A stretch of 64,000 bases of DNA from Bdellovibrio sp. ArHS (GCF_000786105.1 NZ_JTEV01000012.1:109631-173630); one strand, 5' to 3'; positions 25,072 through 32,469 are shown, numbered from the stretch's first letter. Numbers and translations: made by a program. The notes: generated by a model from the sequence alone, not told the origin.

Positions 25072-25422
25072 TTAAGCTTTTGACAAGCCTTCTACTTCCC
25101 TGCGTTTTCTATCTAGCGTTCGCATCTCTTGAAAATCTAATGCATCACCAAGAGCTTTGATTGTATCTTCATTATATGATGACGGAAACTTCTCGTTAAG
25201 TTTTTCAATGATGTGCTTTGCAACAGCGATCATATCAACAACCTGGCAACCATTTACTCCGACCTCTTTAACGGGGCCATTTTGCAGTGTGAATAAGATT
25301 TGGTTGTAATCATGAATCACATGAATATGTGCTCTCGGCTCACTCATTTTACCAATTTCGCAGCTAATCACATATTCTGAACCATTTACTTTGTTAATTC
25401 CTTTTAGTGTTTCTAAAGCCAT
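25072..25422 (-). CDS. Hypothetical phage protein
   Basis: 116 residues with a strong AAAGGAGG ribosome site. Beta-like N-terminal half with HIHVIHDYN, helical C-terminal half ending in a basic RKRREVEG stretch. No family recognised. It is last before the UUCG terminator. Confidence 0.55.
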   Translation of the reverse strand: MALETLKGINKVNGSEYVISCEIGKMSEPRAHIHVIHDYNQILFTLQNGPVKEVGVNGCQVVDMIAVAKHIIEKLNEKFPSSYNEDTIKALGDALDFQEMRTLDRKRREVEGLSKA

Positions 25423-25440
25423 TTAAGACCTCCTTTGTTT

Positions 25441-25836
25441 TTATTTTTTAGTTTCCAATAACTCATCAATTTTAACTTCAAGAAGCTGCATGGCTTTTCC
25501 GTTTAGGCGCTGGAAGGTTTCTGATTTAACAGCTTGCTCGCCGTAGTAGGCCGCTGCCATTGCGTACATTGTTTTCTGGGAGGGGATAACCGCAGCAATC
25601 AATGCGAAAGTCGGACATAGTGCGGCTAACACTTTAACGCCGGTGATAAAAGTTTTTCGACCCGCCTTCGCCTTCACTAACTCTTCACCTCTTTTGAATT
25701 GATCAAAATCTTGGTGCATTAAGATGCCGAAAATTCCTGCACACACTAAAATTCCTGAAACAATAGAGAAGGCAGCAAACATGCCGTCTAAACTTCCAAC
25801 TACCTCACACAAATAAATATACAATGCTAAATTCAT
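25441..25836 (-). CDS. Two-span phage membrane protein, holin candidate
   Basis: 131 residues from the ATG at 25836 (GAGGTAGGAA upstream). Hydrophobic spans near residues 18-40 (FSIVSGILVCAGIFGILM) and 62-84 (VKVLAALCPTFALIAAVI), then a charged helical tail. It lies two genes after the DUF1064 nuclease and near the endolysin, so a holin role is plausible. The start overlaps the preceding stop by one base (TAATG). Confidence 0.5.
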   Translation of the reverse strand: MNLALYIYLCEVVGSLDGMFAAFSIVSGILVCAGIFGILMHQDFDQFKRGEELVKAKAGRKTFITGVKVLAALCPTFALIAAVIPSQKTMYAMAAAYYGEQAVKSETFQRLNGKAMQLLEVKIDELLETKK

Positions 25837-26009
25837 TACTTTCCTACCTCTTCTATTTTGTAGCACTTCTTAAAATCGACCCCCGTGATTTTTCTTTCCA
25901 CGCAGAAGCCTTTGTTTTCTATAATTTCAGTTTTCTGGTCATCTTTCCCGACGCCATGAAATATAAAGCCAAAAAAAATAGCCACTAATGCAGTAAAAAC
26001 AATTTCCAT
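25836..26009 (-). CDS. 57-residue membrane-anchored protein
   Basis: ATG at 26009 with GAGGAGGT upstream. Residues 3-18 form one membrane span (IVFTALVAIFFGFIF); the tail contains two cysteines (FCVERK, KKCYK). Start and stop each overlap a neighbour as TAATG. Small anchored proteins next to an endolysin may act in lysis or its timing; unproved. Confidence 0.6.
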   Translation of the reverse strand: MEIVFTALVAIFFGFIFHGVGKDDQKTEIIENKGFCVERKITGVDFKKCYKIEEVGK

Positions 26010-26353
26010 TAGACCTCCTCAATAAGTATGTTGTGCACCGCCATCATCAGCGCCTTCTTAATTAAATAATCTCTTGTCTTAAAACCTTTGACGTCGACAA
26101 CCTTGCGATTGCCGTATAAATCGAAATACTCAAAGTCTGCAACGTAGTGCATGACTCTGTTTGAATCCACAAAGCGCACAGGCCTGCCGTTGATCGGAAA
26201 ATCGAACTTCACTTGGAATTTGAGACCTTTGATGTCCCCGCGCTCTTGCAAAGCTTTAAGTCGTAAGTATTCCCGCGCTTCTTTTCGAGAATCGAAAGTT
26301 TTATCTTCGATTGTGGTTTTTCTGTTGCCGTATTTTCGGAATGGACGTTTCAC
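26009..26353 (-). CDS. DUF1064-type predicted nuclease
   Basis: 114 residues starting at GTG (GGGAGGGGAA upstream). The pattern KYGNRKT, FDSRKEAREYLRL, GLKFQVKFDF, then YVADFEY-DLYGN-KVVDVKGFKT with a final lysine-rich helix matches the DUF1064 family. That family is predicted to have a PD-(D/E)XK-like nuclease fold: Asp in VADF and a Glu/Asp plus Lys in VVDVKGF. It is common in phage replication/recombination regions. Substrate unknown. Confidence 0.8.
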   Translation of the reverse strand: MKRPFRKYGNRKTTIEDKTFDSRKEAREYLRLKALQERGDIKGLKFQVKFDFPINGRPVRFVDSNRVMHYVADFEYFDLYGNRKVVDVKGFKTRDYLIKKALMMAVHNILIEEV

Positions 26354-26511
26354 TTCCCCTCCCTAATCTCTCTTTGCACTCTCGCTAAATGCGCATTAAT
26401 CAGCCTGAACATCTTTTTCACCCTCGGGATACTCAAGCTCTGCATTGTGAACTGATTAAGAAGCTCACTCCAAAGAGCGGCTTCTTCTATTAACTCTTGG
26501 TCTTTGGTCAC
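26350..26511 (-). CDS. 53-residue helical phage protein
   Basis: GTG start overlapping the endolysin stop (GTGA) and stop overlapping the DUF1064 start (GTGA). The sequence is helical with KDQELIEEAALWSELLNQF and a basic second helix. No family recognised. The double coupling and absence of any other gene in this gap support it. Confidence 0.65.
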   Translation of the reverse strand: MTKDQELIEEAALWSELLNQFTMQSLSIPRVKKMFRLINAHLARVQREIREGK

Positions 26512-27230
26512 GCTTGAAATCTCACAAGCTCAATTTCGCCTTGCTCTGCTAATAGCTTAATGATTGGCACGATACCGCTGTAATCGTTCGCATCGGCGTT
26601 GTAGTCGTACTTACCGTCATGAGTGTAGCGACCGTATGGCTTAACTAGGTTTGTGTATGAGTAAAGGTAACAACTCAACTGATCTGGATGATAGTTGAAG
26701 TAACCCATGCCATTGTACGCCTCTTGAGCTTTCAAAATACCCTCTAGCGACAGGCCATAGCGCTTGCATTTTGTGTCGATCGAATCGAACTTAATCGCAT
26801 CAATCGCAGCTTCTTCCCATGATTCGAACGGACCGCGACCTCTTGGAACTAACGAAGTCTTTCTTCCGGTCCCGATGATCTTTTCGCCATTGTGTAAAAC
26901 GCCTTTAAATGAGCAAGATGCCTCACGCCAATGAATACAGCCGATCACCCACCAAGGAAGTCCAAAGTGGTCAGCAATGACCTTATATCGCTCTTTACCA
27001 GCTAAAACCGTTTGCGCGGCTTTCTTTGCTGAGCTTAGGTATTTTGGGTTGATTTCAGCCTTGTCGTAATTAGCACCATACCAAGCCAAAGATCCTCGTT
27101 CGTTCGGATTTGAGCTTGCAGGCTCATTGATTGGCGGGACAGGGTAAGAAACTGGTGAATCAGTTTTTGGTGAACTTGGTTTGGAAAAAACCAATTTAAT
27201 CGCAGAAATAATTCGTTTTAAAAATGACAT
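26508..27230 (-). CDS. Lysozyme-family endolysin
   Basis: 240 residues from the ATG at 27230 (GGAGGTGCAA before it). A hydrophobic/basic N-terminal helix (FLKRIISAIKLVF) may be a membrane or signal-anchor segment. A proline linker follows, then a catalytic domain with HFGLPWWVIGCIHWREASCS (probable catalytic Glu about 103), HNGEKIIGTGR and PFESWEEAAIDAIK. This is the COG5526-type lysozyme/transglycosylase pattern. The enzyme should cut murein for lysis. It is coded with the middle small genes, away from the virion-side membrane genes. Alternative upstream starts lack a ribosome site. Confidence 0.8.
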   Translation of the reverse strand: MSFLKRIISAIKLVFSKPSSPKTDSPVSYPVPPINEPASSNPNERGSLAWYGANYDKAEINPKYLSSAKKAAQTVLAGKERYKVIADHFGLPWWVIGCIHWREASCSFKGVLHNGEKIIGTGRKTSLVPRGRGPFESWEEAAIDAIKFDSIDTKCKRYGLSLEGILKAQEAYNGMGYFNYHPDQLSCYLYSYTNLVKPYGRYTHDGKYDYNADANDYSGIVPIIKLLAEQGEIELVRFQA

Positions 27231-27260
27231 TTGCACCTCCGAGGAAAATAAACCTCGGTG

Positions 27261-27296
27261 TGCAAGAAAAATCTTTAATTTTTTTCGGTCTGTGGA
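27261..27296 (-). repeat. 36-bp element, copy A
   Basis: On the minus strand the element contains CCGAAAAAAATTAAAGA and ends TTCTTGCA. A second copy at 31409-31444 matches at 31 of 36 positions in the same orientation. This copy ends 31 bases before the endolysin start, in the leader that also has a CCGAGG/CCTCGG hairpin (27239-27258) next to the ribosome site. It may be a phage promoter or a regulator site. Confidence 0.55.
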
Positions 27297-27300
27297 AAAC

Positions 27301-27570
27301 TCATTTCCCCACCTCGCGGAGTTTTTGGAGCATTTTTCTTGCTGCAAATTGATCTTCTGACTCTACATCATGACTAATAATCCAGACTTGATTTTTGTAT
27401 TTTTCAAGAACCTTCTCGCACTCCCGCAACAACTCATCTTTCTTTTTGAGTTCGGATTGGAGCTGTTCAAATTGCCAGCGGGCACACGCTACAGGAGTAT
27501 ATCCAAATGCACCTGGGGACGACTCATACCATTTTTTAAATGCAGTTTCATCAAACTTCACTTCACTCAT
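27301..27570 (-). CDS. Small helical phage protein
   Basis: 89 residues from the ATG at 27570, preceded by GAGGTC and overlapping the upstream stop as ATGA. It has an aromatic N-terminal part (FKKWYESSPGAFGY), then a long charged coiled-coil helix (QLQSELKKKDELLRECEKVL). No family recognised; a similar WxxxxPGAFG element occurs in small early phage proteins. Confidence 0.55.
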   Translation of the reverse strand: MSEVKFDETAFKKWYESSPGAFGYTPVACARWQFEQLQSELKKKDELLRECEKVLEKYKNQVWIISHDVESEDQFAARKMLQKLREVGK

Positions 27571-27794
27571 TTTGACCTCAATAAATTTGACATTGTTCCT
27601 TCTGGATAGACCGCCATTTTTACCCATGTTTTAGGAGTCTTCAGCTTGCCAGAAATGTAACCGTGATTATCACTAAAGTTAGTCCACCACCACTTAGATA
27701 CTCCATCAACTGAATGATCCCACTTGAGATGAATGAACTTTTTTGTTTTCGTGCAAAAGTATATTCTGTCGTCGAACTTAGATACTCTACTCAC
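27567..27794 (-). CDS. Small phage protein, unknown
   Basis: 75 residues from GTG (27794), overlapping the previous stop as GTGA. Rich in tryptophan (KWWWTNFSDNHGY) and lysine. No family recognised. Confidence 0.5.
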   Translation of the reverse strand: MSRVSKFDDRIYFCTKTKKFIHLKWDHSVDGVSKWWWTNFSDNHGYISGKLKTPKTWVKMAVYPEGTMSNLLRSK

Positions 27795-28006
27795 AATTCC
27801 CCCAATTCTTTAAGAGTTTCTTCAGCAATGCCGTGACAATTGGAACAATAACAAGGTTCATCGAGCACGGCTTTCAGTCCATCTATTGCTCTTTGATAGT
27901 TCGCCTTAGGCGCCACCACAATTTCAATATCTTCTGTATCTTTAACAGTGAGGTCTCCCGAGTACCTACCCCACCATTTCTCCCTCGGCTTAACTGGTGT
28001 GGTCAT
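27791..28006 (-). CDS. Small phage protein with CYCSNCHG motif
   Basis: 71 residues; ATG overlaps the previous stop as ATGA. A C-terminal CYCSNCHG segment could bind metal. The rest is beta/alpha mixed. No family recognised. Confidence 0.5.
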   Translation of the reverse strand: MTTPVKPREKWWGRYSGDLTVKDTEDIEIVVAPKANYQRAIDGLKAVLDEPCYCSNCHGIAEETLKELGEL

Positions 28007-28338
28007 TTGGTGTCTCTCTTCCCCATCAACTGCTTAAGGCATTCTCTTGCAAGTTCTCCGTGACTATATTCATCTCGTGACGTGTTCTTTAATGATTCTT
28101 TCAACGCTACCAAAGTTGGGAATATTTCTATCTCAGCATCGCCAGAGCAATAGCAAGAACAACCTGATTCATGTACGGTTGCATAACCACGCTTCAGTTT
28201 AAATACATGAAGACACGACATCTCGTAAGATACCGCATTGTCGTAGGTTGCTAAAAGTTCGATTGGTTCAAATCCTTGTGTGGACTTCCAGTAATCAAAC
28301 TCGTAACTAAATCTGTTTTTTAATTCGTCATTTTTCAT
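28003..28338 (-). CDS. Hypothetical phage protein
   Basis: 111 residues from the ATG at 28338 (GGAGGTGAG before it). Aromatic helical start, a cysteine group (SGCSCYCSG) in the middle and a helical C-terminus. No family recognised. Confidence 0.5.
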   Translation of the reverse strand: MKNDELKNRFSYEFDYWKSTQGFEPIELLATYDNAVSYEMSCLHVFKLKRGYATVHESGCSCYCSGDAEIEIFPTLVALKESLKNTSRDEYSHGELARECLKQLMGKRDTK

Positions 28339-28360
28339 CACTCACCTCCATATTTTGTGG

Positions 28361-28570
28361 TCATAGATCACCCAGCCTTAAAAACTTTTTGTATTGCGAT
28401 CCTCTAATAAGACATCTATTTATTTTCTTCTTGCCGTCGTACATTCCGCTAATAATTAGAGAGAACTCGCCACTTCCATCTGGAACAACTGAGGCTGGAT
28501 AATATTCAACCTTATCGACCTGCCAGATTATTCCTGTGTTTTTATGGATGTATAAACCTGCTTTCTTCAC
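28361..28570 (-). CDS. Small beta-rich phage protein
   Basis: 69 residues from GTG (28570), overlapping the upstream stop as GTGA. Beta-like strands (GIIWQVDKVEYYPASVV) and a basic end. No family recognised. Confidence 0.5.
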   Translation of the reverse strand: MKKAGLYIHKNTGIIWQVDKVEYYPASVVPDGSGEFSLIISGMYDGKKKINRCLIRGSQYKKFLRLGDL

Positions 28571-28977
28571 CCCTCACCCCCAGATGAGAGGGCTTTACGA
28601 GCATTCTCAAACATTGATAAAGCCGTTTCCCAATAAGATGGATAAACATATCCAAACTTATCTGCGCAAGAAAACAAATCGTCTTTAGCTTGTTCCAACG
28701 CTCCTCGAAGTTTCTTGTTTTCAGCTTTTATCTGTGTGTAAGAACGAATGACTTGTCTCATCTCTGCCATTTCGTGACTTGTGAGGGGAACGCCCGTATC
28801 TTTTAGTGCCCTACCTATTCGCTCGTACAATCCAAGGTGGTCTTGAACGACAACTTTCCCAGCATCAGGGTCCTGCATTCCGGCTTTATATAATTCTTCC
28901 GCTATACGACGACCACGAGGTTTGCTGTAAAGGTCTTCAATTATCGCTTCCATCCTCTTCTTCGCTTCTTCGGTCAT
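28567..28977 (-). CDS. Helical phage protein, unknown
   Basis: 136 residues, charged and helical, with RGRRIAEELYKAGM and a C-terminal coiled-coil-like stretch containing YVYPSYWETAL. GGGGTTGAT precedes the ATG. No family recognised. Confidence 0.5.
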   Translation of the reverse strand: MTEEAKKRMEAIIEDLYSKPRGRRIAEELYKAGMQDPDAGKVVVQDHLGLYERIGRALKDTGVPLTSHEMAEMRQVIRSYTQIKAENKKLRGALEQAKDDLFSCADKFGYVYPSYWETALSMFENARKALSSGGEG

Positions 28978-28978
28978 A

Positions 28979-29218
28979 TCAACCCCAATACCAAGATTTT
29001 ACGTTGTTAAAATGCTTAGCCATAGACTCCATTATCCAAGGGCAACTGACGTGTTGGCCTCGCCCGTGGATTGAAATGACTTCCCGATAAATTTTCACCC
29101 AATAATTCCGATGCTTATCTCTGTCTAACTTGACCTCTTCGAGTTCACTCTTTAGACGAGCCCGCTCTGCCTTCAATGAATCGATATATGCTTTTGTTAC
29201 GGTTACTTTTTTACTCAC
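28979..29218 (-). CDS. Small coiled-coil phage protein
   Basis: 79 residues. The GTG at 29218 overlaps the methyltransferase stop as GTGA and has CAGGAG upstream; an earlier GTG at 29224 is possible. A charged coiled coil (LKAERARLKSELEEVKLDRD) is followed by a Trp/His-rich tail. No family recognised. Confidence 0.5.
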   Translation of the reverse strand: MSKKVTVTKAYIDSLKAERARLKSELEEVKLDRDKHRNYWVKIYREVISIHGRGQHVSCPWIMESMAKHFNNVKSWYWG

Positions 29219-30057
29219 ACACACTCCTGGGGTTGGGTTGATTCATTTCTAACTCCTATCCCGCTAAGGATTCTAAATGCTGTTTCGACTTGCTTCGGAA
29301 CCACGCCGTTGCCCAAGGCTCTGATCGCGTCGCCCCGATGCTGTAGCCCATTATCCATTCGCAAAAGGAAATCGGCATATTTGTCCCAGTTGTCGCCCTC
29401 CAAAAGGTCGATACTGAAGGGCTCGTTCTTTTTAAATCCGAAAGATTGCCCGACATCCTCTTGTATTCGGATGCCATTAAAGTCGGAAGTTTCCCGTGCT
29501 TCCATAGCCACCATAAGCTTGGTGTCACAGATCCGTTCTTTTGCCGGTCGTAAGTTTTTCGAGAAACCACTAGAGTAGGCCAATAAGAACCAACGTTCTC
29601 GTTTGTGTTTTGCTCCAACGTCGCCGGCGGAAATAAATCCATCCCGGCACTTATAGCCAAGGATTTCAATTTCAGACCGGATAGCCTTAATGAAGGGGCT
29701 AACTCCTTTGACATTCTCGAGAAATAGAATCGGGGCCTTTGTTTCTTTTGCAAGTCTGATAATATGGAATAATAAACCCGACCGCTCTCCACCCAGGCCT
29801 TTTTGAAGCCCAGCAGAGCTGAGGTCCTGGCATGGAAAACCTCCGGTAATGATATCAATTGGTGGAAGCATTGATCCTCGAAGAGAAGTAACGTCATCCC
29901 AGATAGGGGCTCTGTCGATTTCGCCTCTATACATCCGGGAAAGAAGGATGCGCTGAGCACTTGGCTCTTTTTCACAATAGGCAATTGTTCGCACCCACGG
30001 CGCCAAGGATTGTGAGATGCCCCCGATTCCGCTAAATAGATCCAAGCCATTAAGCAC
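29215..30057 (-). CDS. C5-cytosine DNA methyltransferase
   Basis: 280 residues from GTG at 30057, an opening (VLNGLDLFSG) usual for the family. Motifs in order: I, DLFSGIGG (6-13); IV, GFPCQDLSS with catalytic Cys about 76; VI, ENV (about 114); VIII, KHKRERWF (150-157); IX/X, RALGNGVVP (246-254). It methylates cytosine C5 at a target set by the short region before motif IX, which here is compact. No partner restriction gene is adjacent, so it is probably an orphan phage enzyme that shields phage DNA. The same DNA has a 264-codon second open frame. Confidence 0.92.
   Translation of the reverse strand: MLNGLDLFSGIGGISQSLAPWVRTIAYCEKEPSAQRILLSRMYRGEIDRAPIWDDVTSLRGSMLPPIDIITGGFPCQDLSSAGLQKGLGGERSGLLFHIIRLAKETKAPILFLENVKGVSPFIKAIRSEIEILGYKCRDGFISAGDVGAKHKRERWFLLAYSSGFSKNLRPAKERICDTKLMVAMEARETSDFNGIRIQEDVGQSFGFKKNEPFSIDLLEGDNWDKYADFLLRMDNGLQHRGDAIRALGNGVVPKQVETAFRILSGIGVRNESTQPQECV
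29256..30050 (-). CDS. Overlapping +1-frame reading frame inside the methyltransferase gene
   Basis: A 264-codon frame, shifted by one base, runs almost the whole length of the methyltransferase. Its ATG at 30050 overlaps the upstream stop as TAATG and shares the GGGGGGAAGG ribosome site, so it is placed as well as the methyltransferase GTG. Its product has segments such as VFHARTSALLG, YWPTLVVSRKTYD, LPTLMASEYKRMSGN and FCEWIMGYSIGATRSEP. From memory these resemble pieces of other phage proteins of the FxARTSA...WPTPTASE...EWxMGxPIGWT kind. It may be a true overprinted gene or only a constrained shadow. Confidence 0.4.
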   Translation of the reverse strand: MAWIYLAESGASHNPWRRGCEQLPIVKKSQVLSASFFPGCIEAKSTEPLSGMTLLLFEDQCFHQLISLPEVFHARTSALLGFKKAWVESGRVYYSILSDLQKKQRPRFYFSRMSKELAPSLRLSGLKLKSLAISAGMDLFPPATLEQNTNENVGSYWPTLVVSRKTYDRQKNGSVTPSLWWLWKHGKLPTLMASEYKRMSGNLSDLKRTSPSVSTFWRATTGTNMPISFCEWIMGYSIGATRSEPWATAWFRSKSKQHLESLAG

Positions 30058-30280
30058 CTTCCCCCCTAAACTTTTTCCAAGCGGTGAGGGCTTCATTGGC
30101 ATTAAGACCATGAGGCGCATATAATTTTAATGCCTCCTCCATCCCCTTTACCTCTTCCAGTTCGAGGGCTGCTTTGAAGCCTTCAATGAAAGCATCTCTC
30201 TGTTCTTCCTCTGAATTTCCGTAGTTAAATGGCTTAAAGTTGTTTGCCATCTCACTCGCCTTTTTGTCTGAGGGGGTCAT
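30050..30280 (-). CDS. Small helical phage protein upstream of the methyltransferase
   Basis: 76 residues from the ATG at 30280, which overlaps the previous stop as ATGA and follows GGAG. It has EEEQRDAFIEGFKAALELEE and a C-terminal YAPHGLNANEALTAWKKF helix. No family recognised. Its stop overlaps the methyltransferase start by eight bases. Confidence 0.55.
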   Translation of the reverse strand: MTPSDKKASEMANNFKPFNYGNSEEEQRDAFIEGFKAALELEEVKGMEEALKLYAPHGLNANEALTAWKKFRGEGA

Positions 30281-30678
30281 TGATTCTCCAAACATCTTTC
30301 ACAAGATCCGCAAGCAGTCCCTAGAGCTTTAGAGCCTCTGCATACGGCGTATTTATAATTCTGCTTAACAAGCTTCGGCGTGTACCCATTGATTGAATCG
30401 TAATTGAATCGGCCAGCGTCACGTTCGCTCCAAAGCATTTCAGAAATCAATACGTCAGCAGGTCCTCTTTCGCATTGCCCAGCCGCAACCGCTATATCTA
30501 AAGCTCTGTTGCGAGGAACGAAACGACCGTGATTTGTAACGAACCCTTGGTTGAAAGATCCCTTTGGGTTCTCAACGCCAACATTTCTCATTTGGTGAAA
30601 GCAATCAGAGTGACACTTTCCAAGAAAGATCCAGCCTTGATCGGACATGACCGCTGCGTGTTTAATTACTTCATACAT
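30277..30678 (-). CDS. Conserved phage protein with GFVTNHGRFV motif
   Basis: 133 residues. The pattern AAVMSDQGWIFLGKCHSDC, then NQGFVTNHGRFVPRNRALDI and VAAGQ resembles a widespread small phage protein whose function I cannot name. The C-terminus ends in CGSCERC, a likely zinc site. AGAGGGG precedes the start. Confidence 0.6.
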   Translation of the reverse strand: MYEVIKHAAVMSDQGWIFLGKCHSDCFHQMRNVGVENPKGSFNQGFVTNHGRFVPRNRALDIAVAAGQCERGPADVLISEMLWSERDAGRFNYDSINGYTPKLVKQNYKYAVCRGSKALGTACGSCERCLENQ

Positions 30679-30680
30679 AA

Positions 30681-31085
30681 CTACCCCTCTTTAATTTCTT
30701 CAAAACGCACTCTGAATCGACCACCCGCTAGCTGTGATCCGAACTCAGTACCGTTAACATCAAAAGCACGATGACCTTCTGGAAAGGCGACTGTGTACTC
30801 CACCTTCAATGGTTCCCTCTTAATCTCCTCGATTGCGAAGAGACGAGCGGAGTGTGTGCAGTGAGGCTTATCTACAACTTCAAATTTAGCGTAAGCTTGC
30901 GGATTATCTGGCGTACCAACGAATGTAATTTTGCCCTCCATCACAGGCAGCTTCTCTAAGGCGGCGCGGAGATCTTCCAGATAGATTACGGATCGATAAT
31001 TGACGGTATTATTCGGAAAGCTATTATCAACGACACAGACTCTCCTTACTTCCACTCCCAACGCTTTAACTAGGTCTGGTTTCAT
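30681..31085 (-). CDS. Hypothetical phage protein
   Basis: 134 residues, mixed alpha/beta with a helical SVIYLEDLRAALEKL segment and a C-terminal beta part ending FRVRFEEI. The ATG overlaps the previous stop as ATGA. No family recognised. Confidence 0.5.
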   Translation of the reverse strand: MKPDLVKALGVEVRRVCVVDNSFPNNTVNYRSVIYLEDLRAALEKLPVMEGKITFVGTPDNPQAYAKFEVVDKPHCTHSARLFAIEEIKREPLKVEYTVAFPEGHRAFDVNGTEFGSQLAGGRFRVRFEEIKEG

Positions 31086-31387
31086 ACTCCCACATTCCTC
31101 ACTACTTTAGTTTCATCTAGTTTTTTAATAACTTCTAAAAGCCCATTAGAGACGCGATATTGAAACCCCTTACCTACCCTTACCAAGTACTGATTTAACG
31201 CCGCGACGTACATCTGGTGAGTTATTACGCGCCTTCTATCCGTCGGGCTCAAACCCTTGGTCGCTTTTTTCCTGGCGAGCGATATAGAGTCGCCTTCTTC
31301 AAGATGCGTGATGGTCCGCATCACAACTTCAAGAATTTCAGCATCGGTAAGGTTTGTTCGCTTTATTTTTCCTTCAACAAGTTCCAT
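31082..31387 (-). CDS. Hypothetical phage protein, helical
   Basis: 101 residues, helical and basic, with a possible helix-turn-helix-like stretch (DSISLARKKATKGLSPTDRR) that could bind DNA. No clear ribosome site precedes the ATG. Copy B of the 36-bp element ends 22 bases upstream, which may provide its promoter. Confidence 0.5.
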   Translation of the reverse strand: MELVEGKIKRTNLTDAEILEVVMRTITHLEEGDSISLARKKATKGLSPTDRRRVITHQMYVAALNQYLVRVGKGFQYRVSNGLLEVIKKLDETKVVRNVGV

Positions 31388-31397
31388 GCGGAAAAAC

Positions 31398-31616
31398 TTA
31401 AGCTGACTTGCAAGAAGTTTCTTTAATTTTTTTCGGCTTGTGGATTTCTTCCAGGCGCTTCATTGCGTGTTCAAGCATCATGCCCCATCTGGTTTCGTCG
31501 GATAGAGGCAAGGTCTTTTTCAAATCAAGAATATACAAACGCTGAAGGTTGATGATTTCACGCTGAACACTGTTTGAGAACTCAAGCACTCTGATTTTCT
31601 TTTCCATTTCACTCAT
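31398..31616 (-). CDS. Small coiled-coil phage protein
   Basis: 72 residues from the ATG at 31616 (a second ATG at 31622 is equally possible; GGAG lies upstream of both). Charged helices throughout with a C-terminal KPKKIKETSCKSA. The 3' end of the coding region contains copy B of the 36-bp element. No family recognised. Confidence 0.45.
   Translation of the reverse strand: MSEMEKKIRVLEFSNSVQREIINLQRLYILDLKKTLPLSDETRWGMMLEHAMKRLEEIHKPKKIKETSCKSA
31409..31444 (-). repeat. 36-bp element, copy B
   Basis: Same orientation and 31/36 identical to the copy at 27261-27296. Unlike copy A it lies inside the end of a coding region, 22 bases upstream of the next start. Conservation in a coding and a non-coding setting favours a DNA-level role. 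Confidence 0.55.
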
Positions 31617-31660
31617 CTGCATTTTCTCCACGGGAAGGTTCACTTTCGGGTTTTGTGGGG

Positions 31661-31987
31661 CTACGGTATTACGCCAATCTTTTTGAGAACTTCGCGGGCT
31701 TTTCTGCCTAAGCAATGAAAATTTCCGTTAGAATTTCCTATCGAATATGGAAATATTGAAACATCGTTAGGCTTCTTTTGTGTCCACCCAATAAGATTGT
31801 TTTTTTCATCAAACTCTTTGCTAATCCAGGTATCTACCGACCCATAAAACTTCAAAGCCTCAATCAAAGGCAGAATGTCGGAGAAAAGCACATATTTTCC
31901 ATCAACGGATGGGGCCATATCTCCTTGACATCCCTCAAATGGAACTTCGTAAACAGTTAGGTCATATCTATTAAGCTTCTGGGTCAT
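31661..31987 (-). CDS. Hypothetical phage protein
   Basis: 108 residues from the ATG at 31987 (TGGGGTAATT upstream), overlapping the preceding regulator by 17 bases. Mixed alpha/beta, with LIEALKFYGSVDTWIS. No family recognised. Confidence 0.5.
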   Translation of the reverse strand: MTQKLNRYDLTVYEVPFEGCQGDMAPSVDGKYVLFSDILPLIEALKFYGSVDTWISKEFDEKNNLIGWTQKKPNDVSIFPYSIGNSNGNFHCLGRKAREVLKKIGVIP

Positions 31988-32198
31988 AATTACCCCACAG
32001 TGGACCAAGTACACATTCAAGCTTATATAAATTTTCTGTACTCATTGATCGTCTGCCTTTTTCCATCTCGCAAATGAAACTCGTCACGCATCCAATTCTT
32101 TTGCCAAGTTCATTTTGTGTAATATCTAATTCTCTTCGTTTTTTACGAATTCGTTTTCCAAGAATTTCTCTAACTTTTTCAATTTTAAGTTTTTTCAT
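31971..32198 (-). CDS. XRE-family helix-turn-helix protein
   Basis: 75 residues from the ATG at 32198 (GGGGGAG upstream; TGATG overlap with the previous stop). A full XRE DNA-binding domain is visible: LGKRIRKKRRELDITQNELGKRIGCVTSFICEMEKGRR. It is a second regulator besides the repressor and Cro-like protein and sits among the middle genes, so it may control middle or late transcription. Confidence 0.75.
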   Translation of the reverse strand: MKKLKIEKVREILGKRIRKKRRELDITQNELGKRIGCVTSFICEMEKGRRSMSTENLYKLECVLGPLWGNYDPEA

Positions 32199-32455
32199 CA
32201 CTCCCCCTTCTTCTCGTTTAGGGCTTTTATTAGGGCGTCGGCGTTCCATGTAGAAATCAATGCAAACACCTTGGATTCATCGTCAGAGCTTAATCTAGAG
32301 ATGGATATTTGTTGTGTAATATGTTGATTCGACAACAACCCCTGCATCGCCATCGCAGCGAAATACTCGCGCTTTGAGAGGCCGTGATTTACGACTTTCC
32401 CGTAAGCGTCGCAAAATTTAAAAATCGGATCATTCCCTTTTGTTTCCATCTTCAT
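32198..32455 (-). CDS. Conserved small phage protein (GLSKREYFAAMAMQG type)
   Basis: 85 residues (or 83 from the ATG at 32449). GLSKREYFAAMAMQGLLS near residues 25-42 is a segment found in many small phage proteins of unknown role. The remainder is helical. It precedes the XRE gene. Confidence 0.6.
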   Translation of the reverse strand: MKMETKGNDPIFKFCDAYGKVVNHGLSKREYFAAMAMQGLLSNQHITQQISISRLSSDDESKVFALISTWNADALIKALNEKKGE

Positions 32456-32469
32456 TCCCTTTCAAATCA

